Shown here in pieces: positions 27,160 through 35,394 of a stretch of DNA of 64,000 bases. Numbering within the stretch: position 1 is the stretch's first letter; each line of letters opens with the position of its first letter. The stretch is from an uncultured Alphaproteobacteria bacterium (GTDB lineage: Bacteria > Pseudomonadota > Alphaproteobacteria > Methylaequorales > Methylaequoraceae), in the NCBI GenBank assembly GCA_902618535.1, contig CACNAV010000001.1, forward strand, positions 99,547-163,546. Direction: 5' to 3'. The notes under the pieces are model-generated. The model was given only the letters and a program-made list of their open reading frames with translations. It had not been told where the DNA came from and made no database searches. The position numbers and the translations under genes were made by a program.

Positions 27160-28124
27160 ACTTTGAAACAGTATATATCGAGGAAGATACTAAGGAGGAC
27201 AAAAATACCCTTGATATCTTAGGAAGAATTAAGTTCAAAAATTTGATCTACTGTAATAGTTATTCAGAGGTATTTAATCCTAAAAATCAAAACTTTAGAA
27301 TACAAAAAATAAAGCCGGATATAATCTTAGCCAAGAAAAAAAATAATTTTATTATGAATACGCCAAAAAATTTTACAATTGGTTTTACAGAAAATTATTA
27401 TTTTTCTCATATGCTTAATTGTATTTATGACTGTAAATACTGCTTTCTTCAAGGAATGTTTAATTCTGCAAATTTTGTAATTTTCACTAACTATAACGAT
27501 TTTATTAATGAGATTATAAAGAAATCATCAAATAAGAATAAGAAACTTTGTTTTTTTTCTGGATATGATTGTGACAGCCTGGCGTTAGAAAATATAACTA
27601 ATTTTTTAAAAGTATTTTTAAAAAGCTTTGAAAAAATCAATAATGCTTATTTAGAGGTAAGGACTAAAAGCACCAAAATTGATGTATTAAAAAGTATTAA
27701 ACCTATGAAAAATGTTATTATTGCTTATAGTCTAAATCCTGAAATTATTGTTAAGGGATTTGAGCAAAAGACACCAACATTAAAAAAAAGAATTAATTCT
27801 ATTAATTCTTTACAAAAACTTGGATGGCAAGTTGGCCTGAGATTCGATCCATTAATTAATTACAGTAAAAATAAGCAAATTTACAAAAAATTTTTTGAAT
27901 TAGTATTTAGTAAAATACAAGTTGAAAAAATACATTCAGTTACAACAGGTCATTTTAGAATGCCTAATAACTTTTTTAATAAGTTAATTAACATTAGACC
28001 AGAGGATTCATTAATTTTTAATAAGCTCAAAAATGACAGATTACTTGAATGTCAAACTCAAAGAAAGGAGTGTGAGGAAGAATTAATCAAATTTATTGAT
28101 TACAAAAAATTGTTTGCAAATTAA
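27156..28124 (+). CDS. Spore photoproduct lyase-like radical SAM protein
   Basis: This 322-residue radical SAM enzyme binds a [4Fe-4S] cluster through CIYDCKYC (about residue 92, C-x3-C-x2-C), followed by FLQGMF as in SPL-family proteins. The barrel keeps SLNPEIIVKGFE and a GLRFDPLI strand in the positions I recall for SplB. SPL proper reverts the UV thymine dimer of spore DNA, but this organism is unlikely to sporulate. The partner phosphorylase-like gene suggests a nucleoside or DNA lesion substrate. It ends a long operon and overlaps a convergent gene by 4 nt. Confidence 0.8.
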   Translation: MNFETVYIEEDTKEDKNTLDILGRIKFKNLIYCNSYSEVFNPKNQNFRIQKIKPDIILAKKKNNFIMNTPKNFTIGFTENYYFSHMLNCIYDCKYCFLQGMFNSANFVIFTNYNDFINEIIKKSSNKNKKLCFFSGYDCDSLALENITNFLKVFLKSFEKINNAYLEVRTKSTKIDVLKSIKPMKNVIIAYSLNPEIIVKGFEQKTPTLKKRINSINSLQKLGWQVGLRFDPLINYSKNKQIYKKFFELVFSKIQVEKIHSVTTGHFRMPNNFFNKLINIRPEDSLIFNKLKNDRLLECQTQRKECEEELIKFIDYKKLFAN

Positions 28125-28498
28125 AATTTTTTTTCTAGAGTTTCAAATTTTTTACAATTAAATACTAGTGATTGCCTTTTACCATCGTCATATCTGTCAA
28201 AATTTATAACTAGTTGACCGGAATATCTTCCTATTATCCCAGAGATATCACCATTAGTCTCAGGATATATTTTTATATCACTTGCACTCCAGGAAATATT
28301 TGAGTCAGTTTCCTTAAAATCTTCAACAAAAAAAGAAAGTCCTCCTAATTCAATTTTTCTATTATTTTTATCTATGACCACAAAAAGATCTTTAACATCT
28401 AAACTTTTTACATCAATATAGTTATTAGTACAAATTAAGTTTAGAGGTTGGGAAAATAAACTAATTGGAAAAAAAAAAAGTAAAAAGAAGAGAGGCAT
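28121..28498 (-). CDS. Hypothetical secreted protein
   Basis: This 125-residue protein has a strongly hydrophobic signal peptide (residues 1-16, ending around SLFSQP) and a beta-rich remainder with two cysteines, near residues 23 and 115. I recognise no family. Such small secreted proteins with a LICTN-like first strand may be periplasmic binders, but that is only an impression. It converges on the SPL-like gene with a 4-nt overlap. The 121 nt upstream are AT-rich and hold the divergent start of the nuclease-fold gene. Confidence 0.55.
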   Translation of the reverse strand: MPLFFLLFFFPISLFSQPLNLICTNNYIDVKSLDVKDLFVVIDKNNRKIELGGLSFFVEDFKETDSNISWSASDIKIYPETNGDISGIIGRYSGQLVINFDRYDDGKRQSLVFNCKKFETLEKKF

Positions 28499-28619
28499 TA
28501 ATTGATAATTTCAAAAAAAAAAGAAAAGTCAATTTGATTTTATATTAAATTAAAGCTTTTTTTTCTCTAATTTTTTTTATTGTTATAAGTTTTTTTTAAA
28601 AATAGGGTATATTTCTTTA

Positions 28620-29354
28620 ATGTTTAAAAAGAAAATATATTCAAGTAATTCATCCAAACCTTTTAGGTTATCTAGAACAAAGATTGATTTATTTTTTGAA
28701 TGTAAAAGATGTTTTTTTTTGGATCAAAAATTTGGAATAAAAAGACCTCATGGGACACCATTAGTTTTAAGCAATAGAATTGTTGAAGATTTAAAAAAAG
28801 AACTTAATATCTGTAGAGAAGAAAAAAGTATTCATTCAAAAGTTAAAGAACTTAATAAGAATCTTATACCAGCAAGTCACAATAAACTTGAGGAATGGAA
28901 AAATTCTTTTAAAGGAATTTCCTTCCTGCATGATTCAACTAATTTATTAATTTGTGGAATAATAGACGATGTATGGTGGGATAGAACAACCAACAAAAAC
29001 CATAGTGTTGTAATCAAAAGTAATTCAAAAAAAAATCATATGAGTTATGAAAACATATGGCCTGGTTACTGGAGACAATTATCTCTTTATTCTTACTTGC
29101 TATCTAAAAACTTATTACCAATGTCATCAACAGGAATACTTGTTTTTATAAATGCACCAACAAATATTAGTCAGATAGAGGATAAAAGTTATTTTAGTCT
29201 TAACATTTTTGAAAAAATTCTTGACTTTGAATGGATTGAACCAACAATTCAGCTAATTTCAAAAACTCTAAATGATGAAAACCCACCCGAAAATTCAAAA
29301 AAATGTAAATATTGTAATTATTATTGCAACGTTAAGAAGATAACAAATGAATAA
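28620..29354 (+). CDS. RecB/Cas4-like PD-(D/E)XK-fold protein with putative Fe-S cysteines
   Basis: This 244-residue protein shows LSRTKIDLFFECKRCFFL at about residue 18, a first cysteine as in Cas4/AddB-like proteins. A GIIDDVWW (motif II Asp) is at about 118 and an RQLSLYSYLL QxxxY helix at about 157. A C-terminal CKYCNYYC cluster completes a possible Fe-S binding set. The expected (D/E)xK motif reads VIK, so nuclease activity is doubtful. It overlaps the DNA ligase by 8 nt. Fold and pairing are supported; activity is open. Confidence 0.68.
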   Translation: MFKKKIYSSNSSKPFRLSRTKIDLFFECKRCFFLDQKFGIKRPHGTPLVLSNRIVEDLKKELNICREEKSIHSKVKELNKNLIPASHNKLEEWKNSFKGISFLHDSTNLLICGIIDDVWWDRTTNKNHSVVIKSNSKKNHMSYENIWPGYWRQLSLYSYLLSKNLLPMSSTGILVFINAPTNISQIEDKSYFSLNIFEKILDFEWIEPTIQLISKTLNDENPPENSKKCKYCNYYCNVKKITNE

Positions 29355-30666
29355 CACTCAAATAATACAAAAGCTTCAATCATCAAATTCAAGACTTTTT
29401 AAAGAAGAGGTTCTATTAAATGAAATGAAAAAAGGAAATGTTTCGTTCTTTGATGGATTAACTCTTACATACAACAGACTATTAACGTTTGGAGTAAAAA
29501 AAGTTCCTGAATCACTAAACGACGGCCCAGGTATTGAATGGACTGAGTTTAAAGAATTAGCTGACAAACTGTTAAAAAGAGAACTTACTGGTCATGCTGC
29601 AAGAGATGAAATTCAAAATCTAATGCAGAAATCTAAAAAAGATGAATGGAATTTCTTTTTTAGGAGAATTCTTCAGAAAGATATTAGATGTGGGTTATCT
29701 GAAAAAACTATAAACAATGTTGCAAAAAAAAATAATTATTATGATTTTTTAATCCCAGTTTTTTCTTGTCAGCTAGCACAAGATTGCGAACTTCATAAAA
29801 AAAAGTTAACTGGAAAAAAATTTCTAGAAAATAAATTAGATGGGGTAAGAGCTATTACCATTATATACCCCTCTCGAACTATCGATATTTTTAGTAGAAA
29901 TGGCAAAGAATTAAATAATTTTGATCATCTTAAAGATGAGATAATTAAGTGTTTAAATTTCAATGAGTTTAATAAACCAATAGTTCTCGATGGTGAAATA
30001 ATAAGTAAAAATTTTCAAGAACTAATGAAACAAATTCACAGGAAAAATTCAACTCAAAATACTGATGCATCTTTATTTCTTTTTGATACTTTACCTTTAG
30101 AGGACTTTAAAAAAGGGGTTTATGAATCTATGCTTGAAAAGAGAATGTTTAACTTAAAGGAAATCTATCAAAAATATTTATCCAAAAGTGAAAAAATTAA
30201 ATTGATAGATTCAAAATTAGTCGATTTAGATACATTAGAGGGAAAAGAAGAATTTAAAAAGTTTAATGAATTATCAATTGTTAAAGGTTATGAGGGGATA
30301 ATGATCAAGGATCCCAATTCCTTTTATGAAAGCAAAAGATCAACTTCATGGTTAAAATCAAAACCATTTATTGAGATTTCACTGGAAGTAAAAAATTATG
30401 AAGAGGGAACTGGAAGGAATAAAGGAAAATTAGGTGCTATCATAGCTGAAGGAGAAGATAACGGGAAGTTTTTTAAGCTAAATATTGGGTCAGGTTTTAC
30501 AGATTCACAACGACAAAATTTTTGGAATAATAAAGAAAAACTCATTGGTCAAATTGTTGAAGTAAGAGCAGATTCAGTAAGTAAAAGTCAAGACGGTGAT
30601 TCCTGGAGTCTACGATTTCCAAGATTTAAGACATTTAGAGGTTTTGACAAAACTGAAAAGATATAA
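29347..30666 (+). CDS. ATP-dependent DNA ligase, phage T4-like architecture
   Basis: This 439-residue enzyme seals DNA nicks using ATP. The adenylation lysine lies in ENKLDGVR (K163). Later nucleotidyltransferase motifs are visible: FSRNGKE, LDGEI (about 218), EGIMIKD (about 318) and WLKSKP (about 337). A C-terminal OB domain follows. The N-terminal domain has LTYNRLLTFGVKK and RELTGHAARDEI, which, as I remember it, resemble T4 gp30. Bacteria use NAD-dependent LigA for replication, so this is an accessory ligase. Confidence 0.88.
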   Translation: MNNTQIIQKLQSSNSRLFKEEVLLNEMKKGNVSFFDGLTLTYNRLLTFGVKKVPESLNDGPGIEWTEFKELADKLLKRELTGHAARDEIQNLMQKSKKDEWNFFFRRILQKDIRCGLSEKTINNVAKKNNYYDFLIPVFSCQLAQDCELHKKKLTGKKFLENKLDGVRAITIIYPSRTIDIFSRNGKELNNFDHLKDEIIKCLNFNEFNKPIVLDGEIISKNFQELMKQIHRKNSTQNTDASLFLFDTLPLEDFKKGVYESMLEKRMFNLKEIYQKYLSKSEKIKLIDSKLVDLDTLEGKEEFKKFNELSIVKGYEGIMIKDPNSFYESKRSTSWLKSKPFIEISLEVKNYEEGTGRNKGKLGAIIAEGEDNGKFFKLNIGSGFTDSQRQNFWNNKEKLIGQIVEVRADSVSKSQDGDSWSLRFPRFKTFRGFDKTEKI

Positions 30667-30678
30667 TAATTTTCAAAT

Positions 30679-31149
30679 ATGAAACATTTGACATTAAAAG
30701 TATTAATTTTTTTTCTTTGTATTCTGTCAATTTCATGCTCTGAAAAAGAAGATAACAAACTAATAGGACAGATAATTGGTTCAGTTGCTGGAGCTTACTT
30801 AGGTTCAAAAGTAGGAGATGGAATGGTTGGAAATTTAACCACTGTACTAGGCGGAACTGTCGGTTTTTTAATTGGTGGTAAAATTGTTGATATTCTTGAT
30901 TCTGAAGAACAATCAGACCTTAATAATGCAATTAATCAAACTTTAACAAAAAACCCAGACAATGTAAGCAATAAATGGAAAAGTCAAAAGAACATTGATA
31001 CTAATGCTGAGATTATACCTTTGAATAGTTATAAAATTGACCAAAATACATGTAGAGATTTTACTAAAATTGTTAAAAAAGGCGAGAAACAAGTCCAAGA
31101 AAAATCAACTGCCTGCCGTGATGAAAAAGGTAATTGGAAAATTATTTAA
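30679..31149 (+). CDS. Glycine-zipper lipoprotein, 17-kDa surface antigen type
   Basis: This 156-residue lipoprotein has a signal peptide with a lipobox ending SISC (Cys at about 20). A glycine-zipper double helix (about residues 28-70: GQIIGSVAGAYLGSKVG, then GGTVGFLIGG) would insert in a membrane. The C-terminus STACRDEKGNW matches the TACRxxxGxW end of Rickettsia 17-kDa antigens. A paralogue lies at 52549-53022. It converges on the RND exporter gene with an 8-nt overlap. Confidence 0.78.
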   Translation: MKHLTLKVLIFFLCILSISCSEKEDNKLIGQIIGSVAGAYLGSKVGDGMVGNLTTVLGGTVGFLIGGKIVDILDSEEQSDLNNAINQTLTKNPDNVSNKWKSQKNIDTNAEIIPLNSYKIDQNTCRDFTKIVKKGEKQVQEKSTACRDEKGNWKII

Positions 31150-33631
31150 TTAAAAACTTAAAGGAACTTAATAGTACAGGCAAGATAAAAACAGCTGATA
31201 AAACTGTCATTAATAAACAGATAAATAATAGTAAGCCCATTGAAGATGTGCCACTGTGTGATGAAATTGCCAAAGTAGAGAAAGAACCCATTGTGGTAGC
31301 AGCACTAAACATAATTGCCTTTGGTGTATTACTACTTATAACACTATCAATTTTTCCTTCATATTGAATAAATCTCTTAATAAAATATATAGTAAAAGAG
31401 ATACCTAGACTGTAAAGCAATGGTAATGCAATCATATTTGCAAAATTTAAGTTAATGTTAAAAAGTATCATAATAAAAACTGAAAACATAAAAGCTATTA
31501 ACAAAGAAATAAGCGAGATAAGTACATAAAGAAATCTCTTAAAAATCACATAAATAAAAATAATTAAAAAAATAATTGAAATTGTTAATGCTATATTGAA
31601 GGATTGAATAACAATAAGACCAGCTTTTTGTTGAACAATCGGCATTCCAGTAGCGTTTGGAAAAATAGACTCTACATCGTTAACAAACTCATCTAAATTT
31701 TTTTTTATTGAGACGTCTTTAGAAGGAAATATTTCAATTCTGTAGTTTTGGTTTGAAGAAACATATCTTTTTAAATAAAAATGAGGGATATTTTGATGTA
31801 AATTTTCATTAACCAAACCAAAATTTTGTATTTTTTGAATCAAAGAATCAAAACCAGAAAAAAAATTAAATTGAATTTTTTTAATTTTTTCATCATCTAA
31901 AGTCATACTTTCTAATTGTTGCAAGATATTGTTAGATAGATTAGAAACTTTCTCACTTCCAAGTTTAGATAATGTGGTTAAATTTTTTTTAAAAATTTCA
32001 ATTTGATCTTTACTTGCATAAAATTTTGGACTTTTTTGTGAATCAATTAAAAATTTTAAATAATCTAGGTCATCATTCTTAAATTCAGAATTAATGTCAA
32101 AAAAGGAAAAATAAGAATCAACACTCTCCTTTTCTTGTAAAACATCTAACTTTTTTGAATTTTTCATTTCATCTTTGTCCTGAATTACAGATATAACATA
32201 ATCAGATGAAGGGTTTTTTTTTATAAGTTCTTTAGCAAGCTTCACAGATGCAAGTTTTTGGTCCTTTAAATTCATCGCATCGTAATCAAAAGAAATTCTT
32301 TCTATAAATATTAAATTGAAGAAAAAAATAAAAAAAAGTAATGAATACACTGAAGCTTTTTTGTTAATAAGAAAATAAATAATTTTTTCTAATAAACTTT
32401 TTTGTTCAATATTATTTTTAAGTTTAGTTTTTTTTAAAAAAATAATTAATAAAGAGGGTAGTAATAGAAGGTTTGAAAATAATCCAATAATGAGCCCAAT
32501 AAATGATATAATTCCTAATTCTGAAAGACCAATATAATTTGTTGGGATAAATGATAAAAACCCAACCATAGTTGGAATAGAAGCTATTAATAGCGTTTTT
32601 GAAATACTATTTAACCCTGGAAAAATATTTACTTTTTCAACCTCTTTTCTCTCTAAAATTCTTAAAACAATTTGAATACCGTAATCAACTGTTAATCCAA
32701 TGAACAATACTGCAAAAGCAACTGAAATTAAATTTAATTTGCCAATTGTTAACGATACAATACCCATCGTAATGGATAAACCAATTAAAATAGAACTTAC
32801 TAAAATTAAAATAATTTTTAAATCTTTAAAAGCTATCCACAGGAGAATTGAAACTATAAGTATACTCAAAATACCTGCCATAATATTTCCAGTAGATACA
32901 GAACCAATTTCTTCATAGTCAATTATTAATCCTCCTGTGAATTCAATATTAATTGAACTAGTTTGTTTTTCATTATTAAGGAATGCATAAAAATCACTAA
33001 ATTCTTTTAGTAATTCTTCCTTGTAACCTACAATAATAAAATTTGAATTAGAATCCCTCTCAAATATATTAGACCAATCTACCTTATTATTATTTTTTAA
33101 TGATTCTAAAAAAGAATTAAGTATTAGATAAAAGTTATCCAAAGGTTCTTTATCTTCTGCTTGCAAGCTTATGGATAATAAATTATTAAATCCCTCCATT
33201 CTAGGATTACTGTTAATTTCTGATAAAAATGGTTGATATTCATACAACTTTTGTACAATTTTTTTTTTTTCTTTATGATTTAAAAAATTAAAAAAATTTT
33301 CTTTAAATAAGGGATCTACATTTGGGGAATATACAAAACTTAAATCTTTTCTTATTTTTAAATTCTCAATTAGCTTTTTAGTAGACTCATCTAGAACTAA
33401 TTGATTACTATGTGATACTCGAATTAAAATATTATTAGAAAGAAATTTAAACTCATCTTTCAATCTTTTTTGATTAATCTTAAAATCTAGATTTTTATTT
33501 ATTAGAGAATCAGTCGAAGTATCTATGTTCAAGTTATGTAATGTTAAAAAAAATGAAAAGCATGCTAAAGATAAAAATAATAGCACTACGAGTTTTGGAT
33601 AATGTAATATCGTGTTGATAAATTTATTCAT
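31142..33631 (-). CDS. RND/MMPL-family exporter, HpnN-like
   Basis: This protein of 829 residues has the MMPL layout: one N-terminal helix, a large periplasmic loop, five helices, a second loop, five more helices. The segment NIDTSTDSLINKNLDFKINQ (about residue 35) resembles the TDT-L-S-DLPWR-Q start of HpnN hopanoid transporters. The first helical bundle contains GLTVDYGIQI. No hopanoid genes are near, so the cargo is open. ATG 33631 is preferred over 33652 because the helix pattern then starts as in the family. Confidence 0.8.
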   Translation of the reverse strand: MNKFINTILHYPKLVVLLFLSLACFSFFLTLHNLNIDTSTDSLINKNLDFKINQKRLKDEFKFLSNNILIRVSHSNQLVLDESTKKLIENLKIRKDLSFVYSPNVDPLFKENFFNFLNHKEKKKIVQKLYEYQPFLSEINSNPRMEGFNNLLSISLQAEDKEPLDNFYLILNSFLESLKNNNKVDWSNIFERDSNSNFIIVGYKEELLKEFSDFYAFLNNEKQTSSINIEFTGGLIIDYEEIGSVSTGNIMAGILSILIVSILLWIAFKDLKIILILVSSILIGLSITMGIVSLTIGKLNLISVAFAVLFIGLTVDYGIQIVLRILERKEVEKVNIFPGLNSISKTLLIASIPTMVGFLSFIPTNYIGLSELGIISFIGLIIGLFSNLLLLPSLLIIFLKKTKLKNNIEQKSLLEKIIYFLINKKASVYSLLFFIFFFNLIFIERISFDYDAMNLKDQKLASVKLAKELIKKNPSSDYVISVIQDKDEMKNSKKLDVLQEKESVDSYFSFFDINSEFKNDDLDYLKFLIDSQKSPKFYASKDQIEIFKKNLTTLSKLGSEKVSNLSNNILQQLESMTLDDEKIKKIQFNFFSGFDSLIQKIQNFGLVNENLHQNIPHFYLKRYVSSNQNYRIEIFPSKDVSIKKNLDEFVNDVESIFPNATGMPIVQQKAGLIVIQSFNIALTISIIFLIIFIYVIFKRFLYVLISLISLLIAFMFSVFIMILFNINLNFANMIALPLLYSLGISFTIYFIKRFIQYEGKIDSVISSNTPKAIMFSAATTMGSFSTLAISSHSGTSSMGLLLFICLLMTVLSAVFILPVLLSSFKFLIK

Positions 33632-33704
33632 TACTATTAAATAAAATACCAAAGTTTTTATTTTTTTTGTTTAAAAAAATTAAACTTTTTAGTACTTAGA
33701 TATT

Positions 33705-33911
33705 ATGAAAGTATTTGTTAATAATATAATCGAAAAATTATCTGAAATTGGACATGAGCCAAAAAGGTTTATGATCAAAAAAATTAAAACTGTTAATGAA
33801 AATGTTCATGCAGTTCTAGTTGATCTTGATGATGACAAAACAGAGCTACTTGTAGCAATATCTGTTTTACAAGATAAAAACAAATATAAAATTATTAAAA
33901 TCAAACAATAG
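33705..33911 (+). CDS. Small hypothetical protein
   Basis: This is a 68-residue protein with no signal peptide, rich in Lys, Val and Ile, and likely alpha-beta-beta. Its middle reads VHAVLVDLDDDKTELLVAI, two probable beta strands around an acidic turn. I recognise no family. It lies 8 nt upstream of the MxaD-like gene on the same strand and may be the first gene of that operon. The 73 nt between the divergent RND start (33631) and this ATG probably hold promoters in both directions. Confidence 0.5.
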   Translation: MKVFVNNIIEKLSEIGHEPKRFMIKKIKTVNENVHAVLVDLDDDKTELLVAISVLQDKNKYKIIKIKQ

Positions 33912-33919
33912 GATGAGTT

Positions 33920-34450
33920 ATGAATTTTTATAAATTATTTTTTTTAATTGTTTTAATTGTCTCTTTTAATAACAGCGCAGACGGACACGGCCCCTCTAGA
34001 CAAAAAGTTAATGAAAAAATTGAAATTAATACAAACCCAGACAAAGTTTGGGAAATTGTTAAAAATTACATGAAATTTGATTGGAATTCCTCAGTCAAAA
34101 AAGTCACCGTTGAAAATAACGATATTGGTTCTGAAAGAAAATTAGAATTTGAAGGTGGAAAGTTTGTAAAACAGAAACTTGAAAAAATAGATGAAACCAA
34201 AAAACTTATTTCTTGGAGAATTATTGAAACAAGTAATGATGTTATGCCGGTAAATAGTTACGCGGCTAAAATTTTTGTAAAAGAAAGTGAAAACGGAAAA
34301 ACGATAGTTAATTACAAAGCTGGATTCTACAGAGGTTTTATGGGAAACGATCCACCAGAACAATTAAACGATGAAAACTCAAAAAAAAAAGTCTCTATTT
34401 TTATAAAGAATTCATTAGAAGGTCTTAAATCTATTGCTGAGTCAAATTAG
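33920..34450 (+). CDS. Periplasmic SRPBCC protein, MxaD-like
   Basis: This 176-residue protein has a signal peptide (about residues 1-20) and then HGPSRQKVNEKIEI with INTNPDKVWEIVKNY, the start of an SRPBCC fold. From memory, MxaD proteins of methanol-dehydrogenase clusters begin their mature part in the same way (HGPxxQKV), and MxaD helps electron flow from methanol dehydrogenase to cytochrome. The next gene, a YVTN propeller, is also typical of PQQ clusters. No mxaF or xoxF is in the window, so the partner is unknown. Confidence 0.65.
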   Translation: MNFYKLFFLIVLIVSFNNSADGHGPSRQKVNEKIEINTNPDKVWEIVKNYMKFDWNSSVKKVTVENNDIGSERKLEFEGGKFVKQKLEKIDETKKLISWRIIETSNDVMPVNSYAAKIFVKESENGKTIVNYKAGFYRGFMGNDPPEQLNDENSKKKVSIFIKNSLEGLKSIAESN

Positions 34451-35393
34451 AACGTTCTTTTTATTTTTTTTAATTTCTTTTATTTTTTTTTTTAAAAGTA
34501 TTTTAGGTGATGTTGCCTTTATCACTAATCAAGAATCTAATATGTTAGATATCATAGATTTAACACAAAAAAAAAATATTAAGCAAATAAAGGTTGGGGA
34601 AAAACCAGCAGGCATTGCAATTGATAAAATAAACAAGATCGTTTTTGTTTCAAATCCAGAAAGTAACAATATTTCAAAAATTAATTTAGAAAAAAACATT
34701 CATGAATTTTTTTTTGCTGGGAATAGCCCAATGAGTTTATATTATGCTCATCAGAATAAACTTCTCTATGTGACCAATTGGTATGAAAATAAAATTTCTG
34801 TAGTTAACACTTTGAATAACAAGCTTATAAAAAGTATCGATGTTGGGAAATCACCAGCAGGTATATTTGTAGCTGAGGACTTAAAAAGAATTTTTGTAGC
34901 TAACAAAGATGATAACACCGTATCAGTAGTCGATACTGATGATTTTAAAATGTTAAAAAATATTCATGTTGGAAAAGCTCCTTACGGAGTTTTCTCGTCT
35001 CCAAAGACTGAATATATTTTTATTACAAACGTTCAGTCACACTCTGTAACTTTGATAAATAAAAAGACTTTGAAAGTTGAGAAGGAAATAAAGGTTGGTA
35101 AATGGCCATATCAAATAGCTCATAACAAGAGAAAACAAATTATTTATGTAACTAACCAAAGAGACAATAGTATCTCAGTTATTGATTTGAAGGTTAAAAA
35201 GGTTATTAAAACAATGAGTGATATATGTGAATATCCTGAAGGTATTGACATAAGTTATAATCAAAATTTAATTGTTGTTGCTTGTTGGTTTGAAGATAAT
35301 ATTATTTTAATTGATTTAAACAATGAAAAGTTGCTGAAAAAAATTGGTGTTTCTGGAGGGCCCAGATCATTTGGAAGTTTTATATTAAATTAA
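34434..35393 (+). CDS. Exported YVTN-family beta-propeller protein
   Basis: This 319-residue protein starts at a TTG (34434, overlapping the previous gene by 17 nt) because no ATG occurs before the mature part. A signal peptide spans about residues 5-25. About seven repeats of roughly 40 residues follow, each with YVTN-like strands (VFVSNPESN, YVTNWYEN, FVANKDDN, FITNVQSH, YVTNQRDN) and V-GK-PAGI turns. It would form a periplasmic propeller. Such proteins accompany PQQ-dependent oxidation genes. Its ligand is unknown. Confidence 0.8.
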   Translation: MLSQIRTFFLFFLISFIFFFKSILGDVAFITNQESNMLDIIDLTQKKNIKQIKVGEKPAGIAIDKINKIVFVSNPESNNISKINLEKNIHEFFFAGNSPMSLYYAHQNKLLYVTNWYENKISVVNTLNNKLIKSIDVGKSPAGIFVAEDLKRIFVANKDDNTVSVVDTDDFKMLKNIHVGKAPYGVFSSPKTEYIFITNVQSHSVTLINKKTLKVEKEIKVGKWPYQIAHNKRKQIIYVTNQRDNSISVIDLKVKKVIKTMSDICEYPEGIDISYNQNLIVVACWFEDNIILIDLNNEKLLKKIGVSGGPRSFGSFILN

Positions 35394-35394
35394 T

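Noticed and set aside
31134..31367. A 77-residue open frame on the plus strand
   Set aside because: It lies inside the 3' end of the RND exporter gene on the other strand, and its end has no recognisable protein features. It is a frame shadow.
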